From assembly GCF_009389715.1 (NCBI RefSeq), contig NW_024067666.1:3327001-3391000 (forward strand): a stretch of DNA of 64,000 nucleotides, given 5' to 3'. Below are positions 11,045-22,599 of the stretch, piece after piece. How positions within the stretch are numbered: position 1 is the stretch's first letter; each line of letters begins with the position of its first letter. Position numbers and translations under genes: made by a program. This DNA is from Phoenix dactylifera (lineage: Eukaryota; Streptophyta; Magnoliopsida; Arecales; Arecaceae). The notes under the pieces were generated by a model, which made no database searches, was not told where the DNA came from, and saw only the letters and a program-made list of their open reading frames with translations.

Positions 11045-12950
11045 AACCCTTAAATACCCTTAAAAGTTTTACAAAAGTACATCCCTAACCTAACCCTTAA
11101 ATCCCTAATCATGTTGCCTCCTTGCCTTGCCGCGTCGTCCGCTCTCCCTCTCACCGCTGCCACATTGTCCGATCCCCTCCTTGCCGCTGCTGTGATCCAA
11201 GAAGCCTGAGGCCCAACGTCTAAAGCTACTGGGCTCGGGCCTGGGAAATAAGCTCGAAGCCCGAGCTAGGCCGGGCTCAGGCCTAACTAATTTTGGTTAT
11301 GTACAGAACCCAGCCTGGCCTGCCCGATAGGCAGGTCTAATCAATGAAATGGTACAGAAGACATTTCTATCTGTGTTTCATCAGACATGGCAGTCCAAAT
11401 CCAGATATTAGTAAGAGCTTCAATAATCTAAAGAAATATATTTGCCATAATTAACCGATATTACTTTCTTTTTTTGGTCATCACTGTCAAGTATGGTAGT
11501 AACACTGGAAAGTAACACATGGCGAAATGTGCCTACAGCTAATCCATTAGTAAATTGTTTGTCGTGATTCTCACTGATATGATCTTGTGGTTGTATTGAT
11601 ATACCACAATTTTAATCTGCTAATAAAGGTTTACTTTAATCATCATTTTTTTGGTTCTGTTTAGTGGTGACTAGACATCTATATGCCTGCATTATGTATG
11701 TCACTGTCCCCATCTTGCCAAGGATGGAAATTTAGATGATTGGTCCCCATTTCTCAAGAGATCAGCTAGGCCTATCCTTTTCTATCTATTGATGACACTT
11801 ATTACTCCATCCGATTGTGTACAATGCAGGAAGGGTGATTATTACCGCTATCTTGCAGAGTTTAAGACTGACCAAGAAAGGAAAGAAGCAGCTGATCAGT
11901 CTCTGAAGGGCTATCAGGCACGTTCAATATTTGTACTTTATTTTATGCCAGTACTCTCTCTTACATTGTTTCATTTCTTTAGGCTGCCTCTAACACAGCC
12001 AACTCAGATCTGCCCCCGACCCATCCAATTCGTCTTGGTCTTGCACTGAACTTCTCAGTTTTCTATTATGAAATTATGAATTCCCCTGAAAGGTATAACC
12101 ATTTCTCTCTAATATTTCGTTTGAGGTGTTACTTCCTCAATTTCCTAGAATAATATTTGGACATTTTTTCAGGGCATGTCATTTGGCAAAACAAGCCTTT
12201 GATGAGGCAATCGCAGAACTGGATAGTTTAAGCGAAGAGTCATACAAGGATAGCACATTAATTATGCAGTTGTTGAGGGACAATCTTACCCTTTGGACTT
12301 CTGATTTACCTGAGGATGGAGGTATTGTACTATAAATATTATTTGATATATAGCATTCTACCATGTTACATGTGCATGGTATTCTGATCCAATTAAAAGA
12401 AAAATTAGAGAAATATAATAGCATTGGAAACTCAAACAAAGTCCCACAGTTATTTTCTTTTTTAGTGCAACCCAAATTCATAATAAGTCAATATACTCAA
12501 CGTCCTTTTTGTGTTCTTCCTTATTTCTAAGCCCAGTTTTTGGAAGTGATTTATAGTGACTGAATTTTGCTTGCATGAACCAGTTGTTTGTACATGTATA
12601 TGCCCCCAAATTGCTGCTGATCATTTGGATTTGCTGCATGTATGAAGTAATGTTAGCTAGATGGATTCTCAACTCCCACCTTCCTTTGGGGTGGGAGTCA
12701 CACTGAGTACTGGTACCGGTAACCTGGGTATAATCCCACCCTTCAATTTTGACCCAGCTTCCTCCCCTCTGCCTAGGTCATGGATTTTTTCAAAAAGTAA
12801 AAGGAAACCCAAATGATGCAAGCCTTGTCTTTGAATAATTATGCTTGATTAAGAAAGCCAATTCAATTAGTCTCAAATCTGACATGCGTTGCAGGTGATG
12901 ATGGTTTCAAGGGTGATGAGGCTAAATCGGCTGCTGAGCCTGAGGTATGA
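9023..12950 (+). CDS. 14-3-3 protein (general regulatory factor)
   Basis: The CDS joins 9023..9095, 10276..10582, 11830..11917, 11983..12092, 12173..12321 and 12895..12950, encoding 260 residues, the usual 14-3-3 length. 14-3-3 dimers bind phosphoserine/threonine motifs on client kinases, transcription factors and proton pumps. Seen here are the N-terminal helix [16 protein letters not shown], the groove segment [13 protein letters not shown] (Lys and Arg that contact phosphate), [10 protein letters not shown] (the Arg-Tyr pair), [14 protein letters not shown] and [12 protein letters not shown]. All phosphopeptide contacts appear intact. The tail after the GG is short and acidic and ends PEV. 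Intron 3 has CAG/GCACGT at its 5' end, so it is best read as a GC-AG intron. The usually conserved YRQKVE reads YCQKVE here. The extra intron inside the YDE codon resembles epsilon-group structure, but the residues look more like the non-epsilon group, so the subgroup is left open. Confidence 0.95.
10809..11339. mobile_element. Non-autonomous TIR element (hAT-like MITE)
   Basis: It begins TAGACTTGCTCA and ends GGCAGGTCTA; the reverse complement of the end, TAGACCTGCC, mirrors the start. The interior is GC-rich and dominated by CCCGAGCCC/GGCCCGGGCTCG-like motifs, a pattern known from plant hAT-type MITEs. It holds a (TA)n tract. The flanking 8-mers ATAAACAA and ATCAATGA match only partly, so the target-site duplication is not convincing. 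It lies within intron 2 of the 14-3-3 gene. Confidence 0.55.
10987..11041. repeat. (TA)n microsatellite of about 55 bp
   Basis: Uninterrupted TA dinucleotides inside the TIR element in 14-3-3 intron 2. It is likely length-variable. Confidence 0.95.
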
Positions 12951-13730
12951 CAGACCAGAATCGTGGTCTTTTCCCATGAAACAGTTTGTTAGGAGTTTTG
13001 ATTTTTTTTCCCGTAAAGTAACTTTTGTTTTTCAGTCTCAGAACTAATGGTGATGCTCATGTTCTGCAATATTGTGTCTTATACTTGGCAGCCATAAGGT
13101 ATAAGTATTCACAAGGGGGTTCTTTGGTTGAATGGGAGTTGCTCCATTATATGTCAAACTGTGGATCTCTTCCTTAAAAGGGGTTTTTATATTTTCTGTT
13201 CTATATCATGATAGGAGAAGGCTTGGCCAATCTGCTGTCTTCCTGATCTTTCTTCTTCCCTTTTTGCCCCCCCTGTTTTTATGATGATGAAGCATCGTGT
13301 GGTGGTCTGTATTAGGTTTGAACTGATGCAGTTGGTGGTGGACCAGCAGTGGTGGTGTTGCTTTGTGTTCTTTCCTTCTTTTTTTTAAATTTATTTTCGT
13401 AAATGTTTCCGAACTGTACGCTGAATCATCCTGTGTTTTTTTCTACAGAACTGTATAATTTTCTAAATTGTCGTTTTACGGCATGGTTAATCCAAATTTT
13501 ACATTGCAAGGTTTGTAAGCTTATGTTATTTGCTATGTTAAAAATTGAAATGTGGCAACCCCTCTCTTTTGCAACAATCGTTTACTTGCAGAGATTTATC
13601 CTGGGAAAATTGCGGTATACGTTGTACCTGATCATATTAAGGCAGCCTTTCAGGATTACGTTTGAGATGATTGTTCTGGCCTATTTTTATTGCAGTCCTA
13701 TCAGCGAGTCGATCAAGTTGCTGAGGACCG
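12951..13730 (+). other. 14-3-3 3' UTR and downstream sequence
   Basis: This follows the 14-3-3 stop codon. The first several hundred bases (T-rich, with TGTATT-type motifs) are probably the 3' UTR. No separate gene is seen. Confidence 0.4.
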
Positions 13731-13731
13731 C

Positions 13732-13759
13732 GGGGGGGGGGGGGGGGGGGGGGGGGGGG
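13732..13759 (+). repeat. Uninterrupted run of 28 G
   Basis: A pure G homopolymer of 28 bases follows GACCGC and precedes CGAGGAATAAAAG. Runs this long are rare in plant nuclear DNA. It could be a true G tract able to form quadruplexes or an assembly or sequencing artefact. Confidence 0.9.
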
Positions 13760-14243
13760 CGAGGAATAAAAGACAAGGGGATTTTTTTTTTCCAGCATCA
13801 AGGTCCGTAAATACTTTTTGAGATATTGCTGGAATATTTGTTGGTTTTCGTATCCAAATGGTGAATCCCAGGTTCATTGCATTGCAATCTGCTGTGAAAA
13901 TGTTTGGTTGGTATGATTCTTACCAATTTTTATTCATGAGAATGCTCAGTTAGAGTAGGATGGGCACCTGAAACCTGCTCCACTGTCCTGAATGCATAAA
14001 GATCTCAACGGTCAGCATTTCTAGGGCCTCCAAATCAGCAGTTGGAATCTTCTAGGTGGAACTCCGAGTTTGCTAGTACCCTGAGATTTATCAACTGCGA
14101 TCTATATTAGAAGTAAAGGTTCTCTTCACTTATCCAGAAACATATTTCCCTAAAAGCCCGAAACAAGTGAGATACATGGAGAAAAAAAAATGTCCATATT
14201 GATGTTCCAATAAGGAGACAAGTACTCTCAGCAACTCAAGTCA
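13760..14243. other. Intergenic stretch between convergent genes
   Basis: Sequence between the G tract and the duplicated block, lying between the convergent 14-3-3 and EAF7-like genes. I see no gene in it. Confidence 0.4.
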
Positions 14244-14403
14244 CAACGCATTTTAGAGTAATCTTAAACAAAGTTGTGAGCTTTCAACTGGTCGATTCCG
14301 CAGAGAAATAGAATTTACAGAAGACATGCCCTGAAGGAACCTCTCGATTTCCTCCAGTGGACTAGCAATCAAACATGCATGAGGCAGTCGGCAAGGCTTC
14401 GCC
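14244..14403. repeat. 160-bp duplicated block, copy B
   Basis: This is the partner of 2963-3122 at about 91% identity and in the same orientation. It lies about 290 bp past the stop codon of the minus-strand EAF7-like gene and could be part of that gene's 3' UTR. The minus-strand frame stays open through this copy. Confidence 0.7.
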
Positions 14404-14693
14404 ATCTATCAGTTTTTGAAAAGGAAAGGTGAACCTATGCATATGTACATGAATGGACATCCAACAAAATGTGGCTTCTGGTACTGAGCTTTCTGCAGAT
14501 GAGGCTCAGCCAACACTCGAGCTACTGTTGTTAATAGATCTCAGCTCCTGTAATTCAAGGAAAATTTTAGACATAACAAAGAATGACAGCAAGATAAACC
14601 TAAACTTTAAAGTAAAGATAATTGGAACTTGAGTGGTCTATCTCTGCCATGTCCTATGGTAATCTGCAAATCATTTACCTCTACTAAGGCATG

Positions 14694-17600
14694 CTATTGC
14701 TCGTCCTTGACAAAAAAATGCTGTGGCAAGGAAAAATCTTCCTCCTGATTTAGAGTCACTGTCTCTTCATCATCCGGTTTCTGAATTTACAAGGAAAATG
14801 CATTTAACTGTTTTAGTTTATGCTCTATCACCCAGACAGCTAAATGTAAAAACCATTCAACATATGACAAAACTTTCATCTGAACAAACTAATTAGAAGT
14901 CAAGACCAGGATTCCACCAATTTACAACATTACAATAGCTAATATATGTAAACTCGACTTTGAAGCCACATGTTTGATGTGGCTTGCAAACATCCAAAAC
15001 CTACCAGAAAAGAGAAAATTTAATGTTTAAAACAATGCTAGAGTACAACAAGGATCTGAAAAATATTCTTGAAAAAGCGAAAAAAAAGTTGTAACTTTTG
15101 AGAGAGGGGTTTATTAGGCTTTGGTTAAAATAAATAGCCAACAAAGGCTTTGTAACTTCTTGACTTTAAAAGTCTCCAAGAAAAAAATTTTAAAAGTAAA
15201 GGTGAATGAGAAAACAGGCAAGAACACTTCAACAGAATATACTGGGTGGATGACATCAAAGGTGTTCTTAGAGTTTTGTGTGGTTGGTCATGTATCATGA
15301 GATTAAAAAATAAATAAGTAAATCACTCACATAAAAAGTAAATGCCTATGTGAAATGTATTGATAAAAGATTATATAGATAGATGAATAAATTTAACTGC
15401 AATATATATAAATGACAAGAAGATGCATTGGAAGCATCCATTAAAGAGTCAAAAAATAAGTGCTTTAGGAGATCAACGGTTGCACCAAGACAAGTGAAGG
15501 GGAAAACTGACATAATATTGGTATGTGTAACAGAAAATGACTGGTTTCCTTCCTATTAACAAATGGGGAAAGAAAATTTACAATCTGGAATAAAGGTGCT
15601 AGGGTTTCATTCGAGTTAGGAGCCTGTACAGAAGTTGATTCAGCTGCATAAAAGGATTCAGGTGTGATACTCTAAAATGAAACACCATGAAAGGTATTGT
15701 GTACAAATAAATAGTACTGTGCTGGTCAGCTTTATGCAGTAAAAAATGCATGCATAAAAGAATCCCCGCCTCAAATGATTAACAACAACAGCAACAATTA
15801 AAGTATGTTTACATAAAACCTTAAAGTGAATGAATTTTATGAAAACATGGTTAGGAAAAACTGGCAGGCCGTCAAACCAAAATATAAGTTGTGATAAAAC
15901 AGGTTCCCCTTCTTTTTTATAAACATGTTTCAAAGAAAATCAGGTTTGATGATTGTCTGTTTTAATACAAATCATTGAGAGAGAGGACAAAAACTCACAC
16001 CATGGAGAAAGCACGAGCAATACCATGCAACGATCAAAACAACCTAGCCTCAACAAAGAATGCGCTTATTGGTGTGATTTGCATGATTATCTAGGGGTTA
16101 TCTAATCTTTAAATGTATGCAGTTATTATATAAGGAAGTATCATTCATACAATCAATAGTTTTCCACTGACAAAAGAAGAGCAATCATCATTTTCAAAAA
16201 CCAACAATTAGGAATCTGACAATGAAGTATAATTGTCTTGTTTTGATGGATGAGGCTCTATAAGGTTAAGGACCACTTTGTAGACATAAAAGCACCTTAT
16301 TTAAAGCCTCTAAAGTTGAATGCAATAACTTCTTCACGCTTCACAGAGCATCAATAATATCCTCGGCCTTTCATATTCAATGCAGAACATAAGTCAAGTA
16401 CGAGGACCTATCAGTGGTCCAATTTCCACCCTCAGTGTCTTCTGCTTCCTTACTAAAATCACAAAGGGGTTCTCGATACCTTTTCCTATTTAAAAATCCT
16501 TTTGTATGGCTGATTGATATATAAGAGTTAACCAAGACATAACAGAGTATGTAAGCTTCATATAAGGGAATCTTCATTGTTCAAGCAGCACATAGGTTCT
16601 TCTCTCTAAGATGAGAATATAAATAAAATCTGCAACATCTATTGCATATTTGCATAAGATTACCCTTGTTGACCTGCTTCAGAGTGATGTGAAGCCCCTC
16701 TAAGTCAATACCTTCAAGTCAAACTGCAGGTTTGCTATTTCATCTGATTTTGCATCTTATCCCCAGAAAAAACAATAAGATACGTAACAATCACAGTCTT
16801 ATTTTTTGCAGCTATCTTCAAATGAAGGTTTACAGCATTGGTGTAATTACTGAGCTTGATGTTAATGTTGCCTTTGCTTAATCCTTTTGTCGCATAGAAG
16901 TTTCTCTTCCCACCAACTACCATCATATAGCAAAGGTCATCGAGTGAATGGGACTGTCCATCAGAAAATATTCATCATCAGGCCATGACCATGACGATTC
17001 ACCTGGTTACATGTATTCTAGTGGGCTTCAGAATGATACTTCACAATAAAAACCTACTAAAGCTCATTGAAGACTAACATATCTATACTATAAAGTATAA
17101 CAAATACCATGGCACTGGAAAGTTCAAATGACATGGTTGTGTGTACCATGAGTCTGTCGCATCAGTTGGATCAGTCTGTCACAACATACTGGTGCAACAA
17201 ACTATGCTACAACTGGTACATAATGGCAGGCTAACTTTGTACAGTTTGTTCATCATCATATCAATCGCGCAGGTATATTACTCCCTCACTGCGCAGGTAT
17301 ATTACTCACCCAACAACAACAACTAACCATTGCAATATCTGCACCCTCATTTACTCACCACCAACAACAAGAACCAACCATTGCAACTATCTCCATTGAT
17401 TATCCTTTAGAACTAGCATTTAACAGAGCACAACATTCTACAAACTACCTCTGTCTCTACATTTTCTTTTTGTTAGGTGTTGTTGAAATCTGTATGGTCA
17501 TCAGCCTTCTCATTCACCTCCAGCTCCAAAAGATACACAAGACAATGTAATTCCTTTCTTTTGAACCTCAGAAAATTGCTAGTCTTGACCCATTTTTGTG

Positions 17601-20600
17601 TACTGTTTAGCATCGTCTAGAAACTTTGCAATTTCTTTGGTGATTGAAAGGTTCTTAGACATTTTCTTGTTTACCTTCAGAAATTAATCACTCCTCTTTG
17701 AAGTATCATCTTAACATATGAATTGGACCTTCTATGTTTAATACAATTTTTCTCAGCTTAAAATAATTAGTACTTGATTTTCCTTGATAACAAGAACCAA
17801 AACCAGTTGGCATTCTGTTGCAACATCATAAATGTTCAAATTATTAGAAACCATCTTCCATCATGAACTAATAGAGATCTACTAAACTTGAGAGAGGTGA
17901 CAGTTTATTATCGCAATTGAGTGAAGGCAAAAGATGAGAAATTTTTGTTTCCTTTTTCTACTAAGTTCTTTATTTGCTCATAGCTCACTTCCGCTTTCTT
18001 TTTATGCATTACAAATGACTTCATGACTTCAAGAAATGAAATGATGAATCCTTAGCATTATAATTTGATTGTTTTACTGGTTACAAGGATCGGATCCCTT
18101 CGCTTATAAGGTGCTCCACCTCCAAAAGCCAGTCAACAGTTTCATCTAAAGACATGTAGAATACCATTTCCTTTTTTTGCATGGAATTAAGATTAAAACC
18201 TCTAACAAACCCATGCTTCGAATCATCTTAGCCATCAACAGTCATCAGGGTTCCATCTCAAACCAAGTATGAGGCATATCTTTTTATCGCAGAAGCCTAT
18301 GACAGTGGATAGACTCAAAATTAAACAATGCATGATAAACATGCCCTGCATGAACCAACGATTGCAAATGGTCGCCAATGTTAACTGCATGAACCCATCT
18401 AATCTCCAGATTTCAAATGTAGGACGATTAAATATGAGGTAGTATATGACATAAATTCTGCTTAGACCTCATTAAATACTTACATGCAGTCTCTCTCTCT
18501 CTCTCAGCACATGCAAACACATGTATATGTCATACAACTACAGTCTATGCAGCCATTATCTCCAACGCCACAGAATTAGATCAGCTTTTACATGTTAAAA
18601 ATTCCCTTGTATTCCTTTTATCCTTTAAATAGCTAGTGAAAAAAAGTTAGCAGTGATACTTGCTAGCTACATGTAATTGTGAGAATAAAGACAGACAGCA
18701 TAGCAATAGAATCATAAATATTAAGTACAATTTTCACTTCACCAGCATTTCTAAATTGAAGAAGCGGTCTAGCAGCTGCAAAACCTCATCTGCTGAAAAG
18801 TGTCTGTCAAAGCTGCAATTACAAGCCATAGAATAACAAGCATGATGCACGTATAATGAATTTGCTGTACCAGTCACGCATATATTGTGATATATTCCTT
18901 GAAAATAAATAAAAATGCCACAAAACTAACCTCCTCTGCAAATACTCCATCAGCCCATAAAGAACAAAGTGGCGGTGGATACCTGTATGGAAAATGGTTG
19001 TACAACATGACAATATAGATAAACATATTCAGAACTAGAAAGGATGAAATTAAAAGATCATCAACAATAATATGCAGAACCAAGTTAGTCTCGCTTTCAA
19101 ATCATGGCATGCCAAGCTTGATTACAATTTGATCTGAGCTTTTGGCTCAAAACTGACCTGTTTTTAACCTTTAGGTTGGGTTACGTAAAAGATGGAATCC
19201 TCAAGTCCATCAGGTTGGTTGTTAACTTCAAGGACATGGATCTCGACAAGTGGACTTTATGTCCATCCATTCTTTCATGGAAAATTAAATGAACTGTACA
19301 GCACTCGAATATAAAATTTTGTGAATCCCGCATATATAGTGAGCATGATCTTGAATTAATCCTTCAAATATTGTTGATTTTTCAAATACAGCTATTAAAA
19401 GATAAGTCTCGAGTCAAATCATTGTTGTCCAAGTCAAAATTTAATCAACCGATTTTAACCTACTTTGACCTTGGATTGTCAGGGTATAAATTAGGTCAGC
19501 TTTCCGCTGATCCACAAAATACTTGGACATGCATGCAAAAGCAGAAGTTACAGCTAAGATACTGATAACAGCATTTAAAGAGAGAATATTTTGACTTATA
19601 AAAGAATAGTGCTCCTTCTCAATTCCTCACTCCAGTGAAACTTCGACCTGCAACGAGCCCACCACCGGTCACATTGCCCTTCATTCCTAATGTGGGTTAT
19701 GAAGGCACAAATGTGTTTTGGTGTCAGAATTTTGGACCTTTATGTTGTCATCACATTAGTAGATCACTTATCAGAACTGATGGGCTCCCCATGCATAGAC
19801 AACCTTAACTCTTTTGTCTCTAAATGTACGGTTCTACTAGGATGGATAGCACATCACATAGCTATAAAAAAACCGCTTTTGAAAGAAATGAAGGAAACAT
19901 GAAATAAATAATCAATCATAAGTTGTTATTGATGAATGTGGGTACATGGCAACCACTCTAATACATTCTTAATCGTGAACCGATAACCTACAACCAGAAA
20001 GCGTTATTTCCTTGTATCGAGTATCGACTATATACATACTTTGACATCAAGTTTAAGCAGGGCTAAATTTTTTAAACAAAAGCTAGACATTTCCCTAAAT
20101 CCTTTCATGTCCCCATTATATCTAAGCGACTATGAAAGAGATCATAAAAGACAAATATTTTTTTTTTAATTTCGACAAATGCAAGCAAAGAATTTTAACC
20201 ACAAACAAACATGCAACAGCTTTTCAAACATACCAGAGACTAATCAATTCAAAACGTCCGTTGAGATTAACAAGTAAAGAACCAAGTAGTTATTATAAGC
20301 TAAATAAAGACAAAATTACCTTGTAATCTAGAAGGGGGATAGATCTCCAGAGCTTCGAGCACCCTCAATTCCAGTTCCACATGCGAGTGCTCCTAATTAA
20401 GCGAGATTTTTTTTTTTCAAAAAAGAGATTGCATATTTAAAAAAACAAAGTTAATTCAATTAATCGGACACAAAGATATCCCATCGTTGGAATCGAAAAG
20501 AGACCGACCAAGATTTCGAACCTTGTGCAAAGAAGAGGCCGAGGAAGGGGGAGCCTGGCCCGGGGAATGGACTGAGAGCCCGTATTGCTCCTCCTCGCCT

Positions 20601-20611
20601 GCCGCTTCCAT
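14694..20611 (-). CDS. CT20/EAF7 (MRGBP-like) subunit of the NuA4 histone acetyltransferase
   Basis: Five small exons splice in frame: 20611..20522, 20392..20320, 18982..18931, 18812..18743 and 14780..14694. Together they encode 123 residues. The protein begins MEAAGEEEQYGLSVHSPG. A CT20/Eaf7 domain follows from about residue 31: HVELELRVLEALEIYPPSRL, GIHRHFVLYGLMEYLQRSFD and RHFSADEVLQLLDRFFNLEM, then KPDDEETVTLNQEEDFSLP and a terminal HFFVKDEQ. Family knowledge places this domain in EAF7 (plant At1g26470 type, animal MRGBP), a small nuclear NuA4 subunit that partners the MRG chromodomain protein. All junctions are GT-AG and the phases agree. Intron 4 is about 4 kb (14781-18742), so the gene is 94% intron. 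A telo-box-like AACCCTAG lies at 20644-20651, just upstream. No defect is seen. Confidence 0.9.
14781..18742 (-). other. Long intron 4 of the EAF7-like gene
   Basis: This 3,962-bp intron holds no recognised gene. It contains a small tandem duplication near 17266-17310 (GCGCAGGTATATTACTC twice) and a diverged pair of about 60 bp at 17301-17395 built on ACTCACC, CAACAACAA and ACCATTGCAA. A short (CT)n run lies near 18490. Confidence 0.55.
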
Positions 20612-21057
20612 TCTCTCTCGACCTTGATCTCGAAAAAATAGAAAACCCTAGCACAGGTTTTAGTCCAAGAAACCGCAGAAGATTTTTTTTTCTCCGCTGC
20701 GGCCTCCCGCGAGCCTCGGCATTAACCGGCGGCTTTCCGGATGCGCCGCCAGAGGCGTGGAGGGTATTAACGATCTTGGACCGACCAGGGTTAGACCATG
20801 TAGTCATCGGCTAAGCTTTATAAGATCAGGTCTGGTCCGGCCTGGTTCCTGTCCTGACCTTATTGTATCAAAATTGGGTGAAATTCGGTTTTTCTATTTC
20901 TCTCTCTAATTCTGACCAAATGCTTATTGGGTTATTCATGTAATGGTTTTATGTTTTAATACCATGCAACATGCTCTTTTTTTTTTTTGATCATTATAGA
21001 GCACACTTGATCAATGTTATGCTAATATAAATAAACAGAAGACACATCGATAAAATA
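20612..21057. other. EAF7-like 5' leader, promoter and flank
   Basis: The GC-rich part, about 20612-20810, is the likely 5' UTR and core promoter of the minus-strand gene. Beyond it the sequence returns to AT-rich intergenic DNA. No TATA box is obvious. Confidence 0.4.
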
Positions 21058-21067
21058 TAAGATGGAG

Positions 21068-21309
21068 GTGGATCACCTCCTGTTTCGAGACATTTGGGTG
21101 ATGGTAAAAGATGGGGTGACCTTCCAAGCCAAGCATGTATTTAGAGAGGCAAACAGAGTGCCTACCTATGTAGCCAGCCATTCCGAAAGCATCATGTGGA
21201 CCAAGGACGGAGAGTTGCTTCGGATACTTTATGATCTTTAGTTTTATGATTTTATTGGATGTATTCATACTCGTAATGTATGAAATACCTGTTTTAGCAA
21301 AAAAAAATG
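21068..21309 (+). mobile_element. 5'-truncated LINE tail (RNase H end) with 10-bp target-site duplication
   Basis: The plus strand reads FRDIWVMVKDGVTFQAKHVF and then REANRVPTYVASHSESIMW, the C-terminal RNase H signature of plant LINEs. A short 3' UTR and an A-rich tail follow. Identical TAAGATGGAG copies at 21058-21067 and 21310-21319 flank it, so it is one short insertion truncated at its 5' end. Confidence 0.75.
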
Positions 21310-21319
21310 TAAGATGGAG

Positions 21320-22104
21320 AAGGATTATATTGATTAAAACATTCTGAAGCTACAGTAACTTTGCAACCGCGAAGAGTTTCTTTAACCTTTAACTTCTTCC
21401 TCCCATTGTCACTGCACCTACCAACCTGATTGGATTTCGAAGTACAATTTTGGTTGAGCTTGAATCTAGTGTATCAAGTTATAAAAGAGGCTAAGATATT
21501 TATTTATAGATGTTATTTAAGGATCCTTCAGGATTCATCATATGCTACCATTTAACCTATTCTATGCATGCAAATTCAAGATGCATAAAATAAAGTTTTA
21601 GTGCATGCATTGCGCTTGACCCTAAAATATTAATATGTGCCTAGCTGGGAAAAAATCCTTGAGAATCCAGGTTCCAATCCTTTCCTCTCTCTCTCTCTCT
21701 TTGTCTCTATCTAGAGAGAGAGAGAGAAAGAGAGCTGATGATTAGAAAGAAAAAATTAAATAGTCTCTGGAAGCTTGTCTACAATGACTGCATTGGTTAA
21801 TGAATTCATAATTATCTTATTGACAATGAACCCATAATTAGTTTGATATGTTAATAAAAAACCAAAGAAAGCCGGTCTAGCTCCAACTCTTCACATTTTA
21901 TTATCGTATCCAGTGCAATTAACAGAAACCACATCAAACCAGTCCATATCCAAACATCAATACCCCCCTTAATTACATCTTGTCCACTAATGATCACTTA
22001 ATATACTAATCAATTTCTGACACTAAAAGCAACAGCATATTGGCAATTTAGAAAAAAACCCGAACAGTCACTTTTCGGGTCCACAGGCCGGTCGGGCTCT
22101 ATGA
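21320..22104. other. Intergenic stretch with a CT/GA hairpin
   Basis: No gene is seen. At 21684-21734 a (CT)n run is followed by a (GA)n run separated by about 10 bp, forming a self-complementary hairpin. Confidence 0.5.
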
Positions 22105-22450
22105 TTTTTTTTTTTTTTCAGTTACACGGCTACTCCTACTATTCTAGTTTAAATACAACTAACAAAATTAAGAGATAATAAATGACAAAACAAAATAGGA
22201 GAAACTCTCTAGTGTGTCCAAAGAACCTCGTCGGAATGCTATGCAGTAAAGGAGGCGATCCAATCCGTAGTCCTGTTCGCCTCACGGTATATATACCTTT
22301 TCATGCTGTCCTTAGTTCCACTCCGATGGCTGTCAGTCCAACTAAGTGTCGCCCTCGCAGCAATCAGTCCCAAGTCAAGGCTCCGGATCACAAATTCCGC
22401 ACTTATATTGTCTCCGACTTTGAATACAGTGTCTTCAAAATTCACCTACA
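22105..22450 (-). mobile_element. LINE 3' fragment with RNase H domain
   Basis: On the minus strand a frame reads VIRSLDLGLIAARATLSW and then YIYREANRTTDWIASFTA, the end of a plant LINE RNase H domain. An A tail (T run 22105-22118 on the plus strand) marks the 3' end. The residue pattern and the HSDEVLW stretch after the frame resemble the 21-kb copy, so both may be one family. The 5' boundary is unclear. It lies upstream of the DSPP-like gene. Confidence 0.65.
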
Positions 22451-22599
22451 GATGACCGGGAGCACCCACCAGTGATTACTCTTGCGTTGAACGTGACAGA
22501 GTTGGTCCGGTGCCGAACCGCATCCGGCCCATCACGAGCCCCCAACGTAACGTCTGTCACAAACTCCGCCCCGCGAAATCTCTCTCGGGCGCATATCAG

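Noticed and set aside
13403-13810. 135-residue frame across the G28 tract
   Set aside because: Its glycine run is simply the G homopolymer. It lies in the 14-3-3 3' flank and has no domain.
20460-20807. 115-residue minus-strand open frame over the GC-rich segment
   Set aside because: It overlaps EAF7-like exon 1 in another frame and crosses its donor site. Its composition is that of a GC-rich leader, and it matches no family I know.
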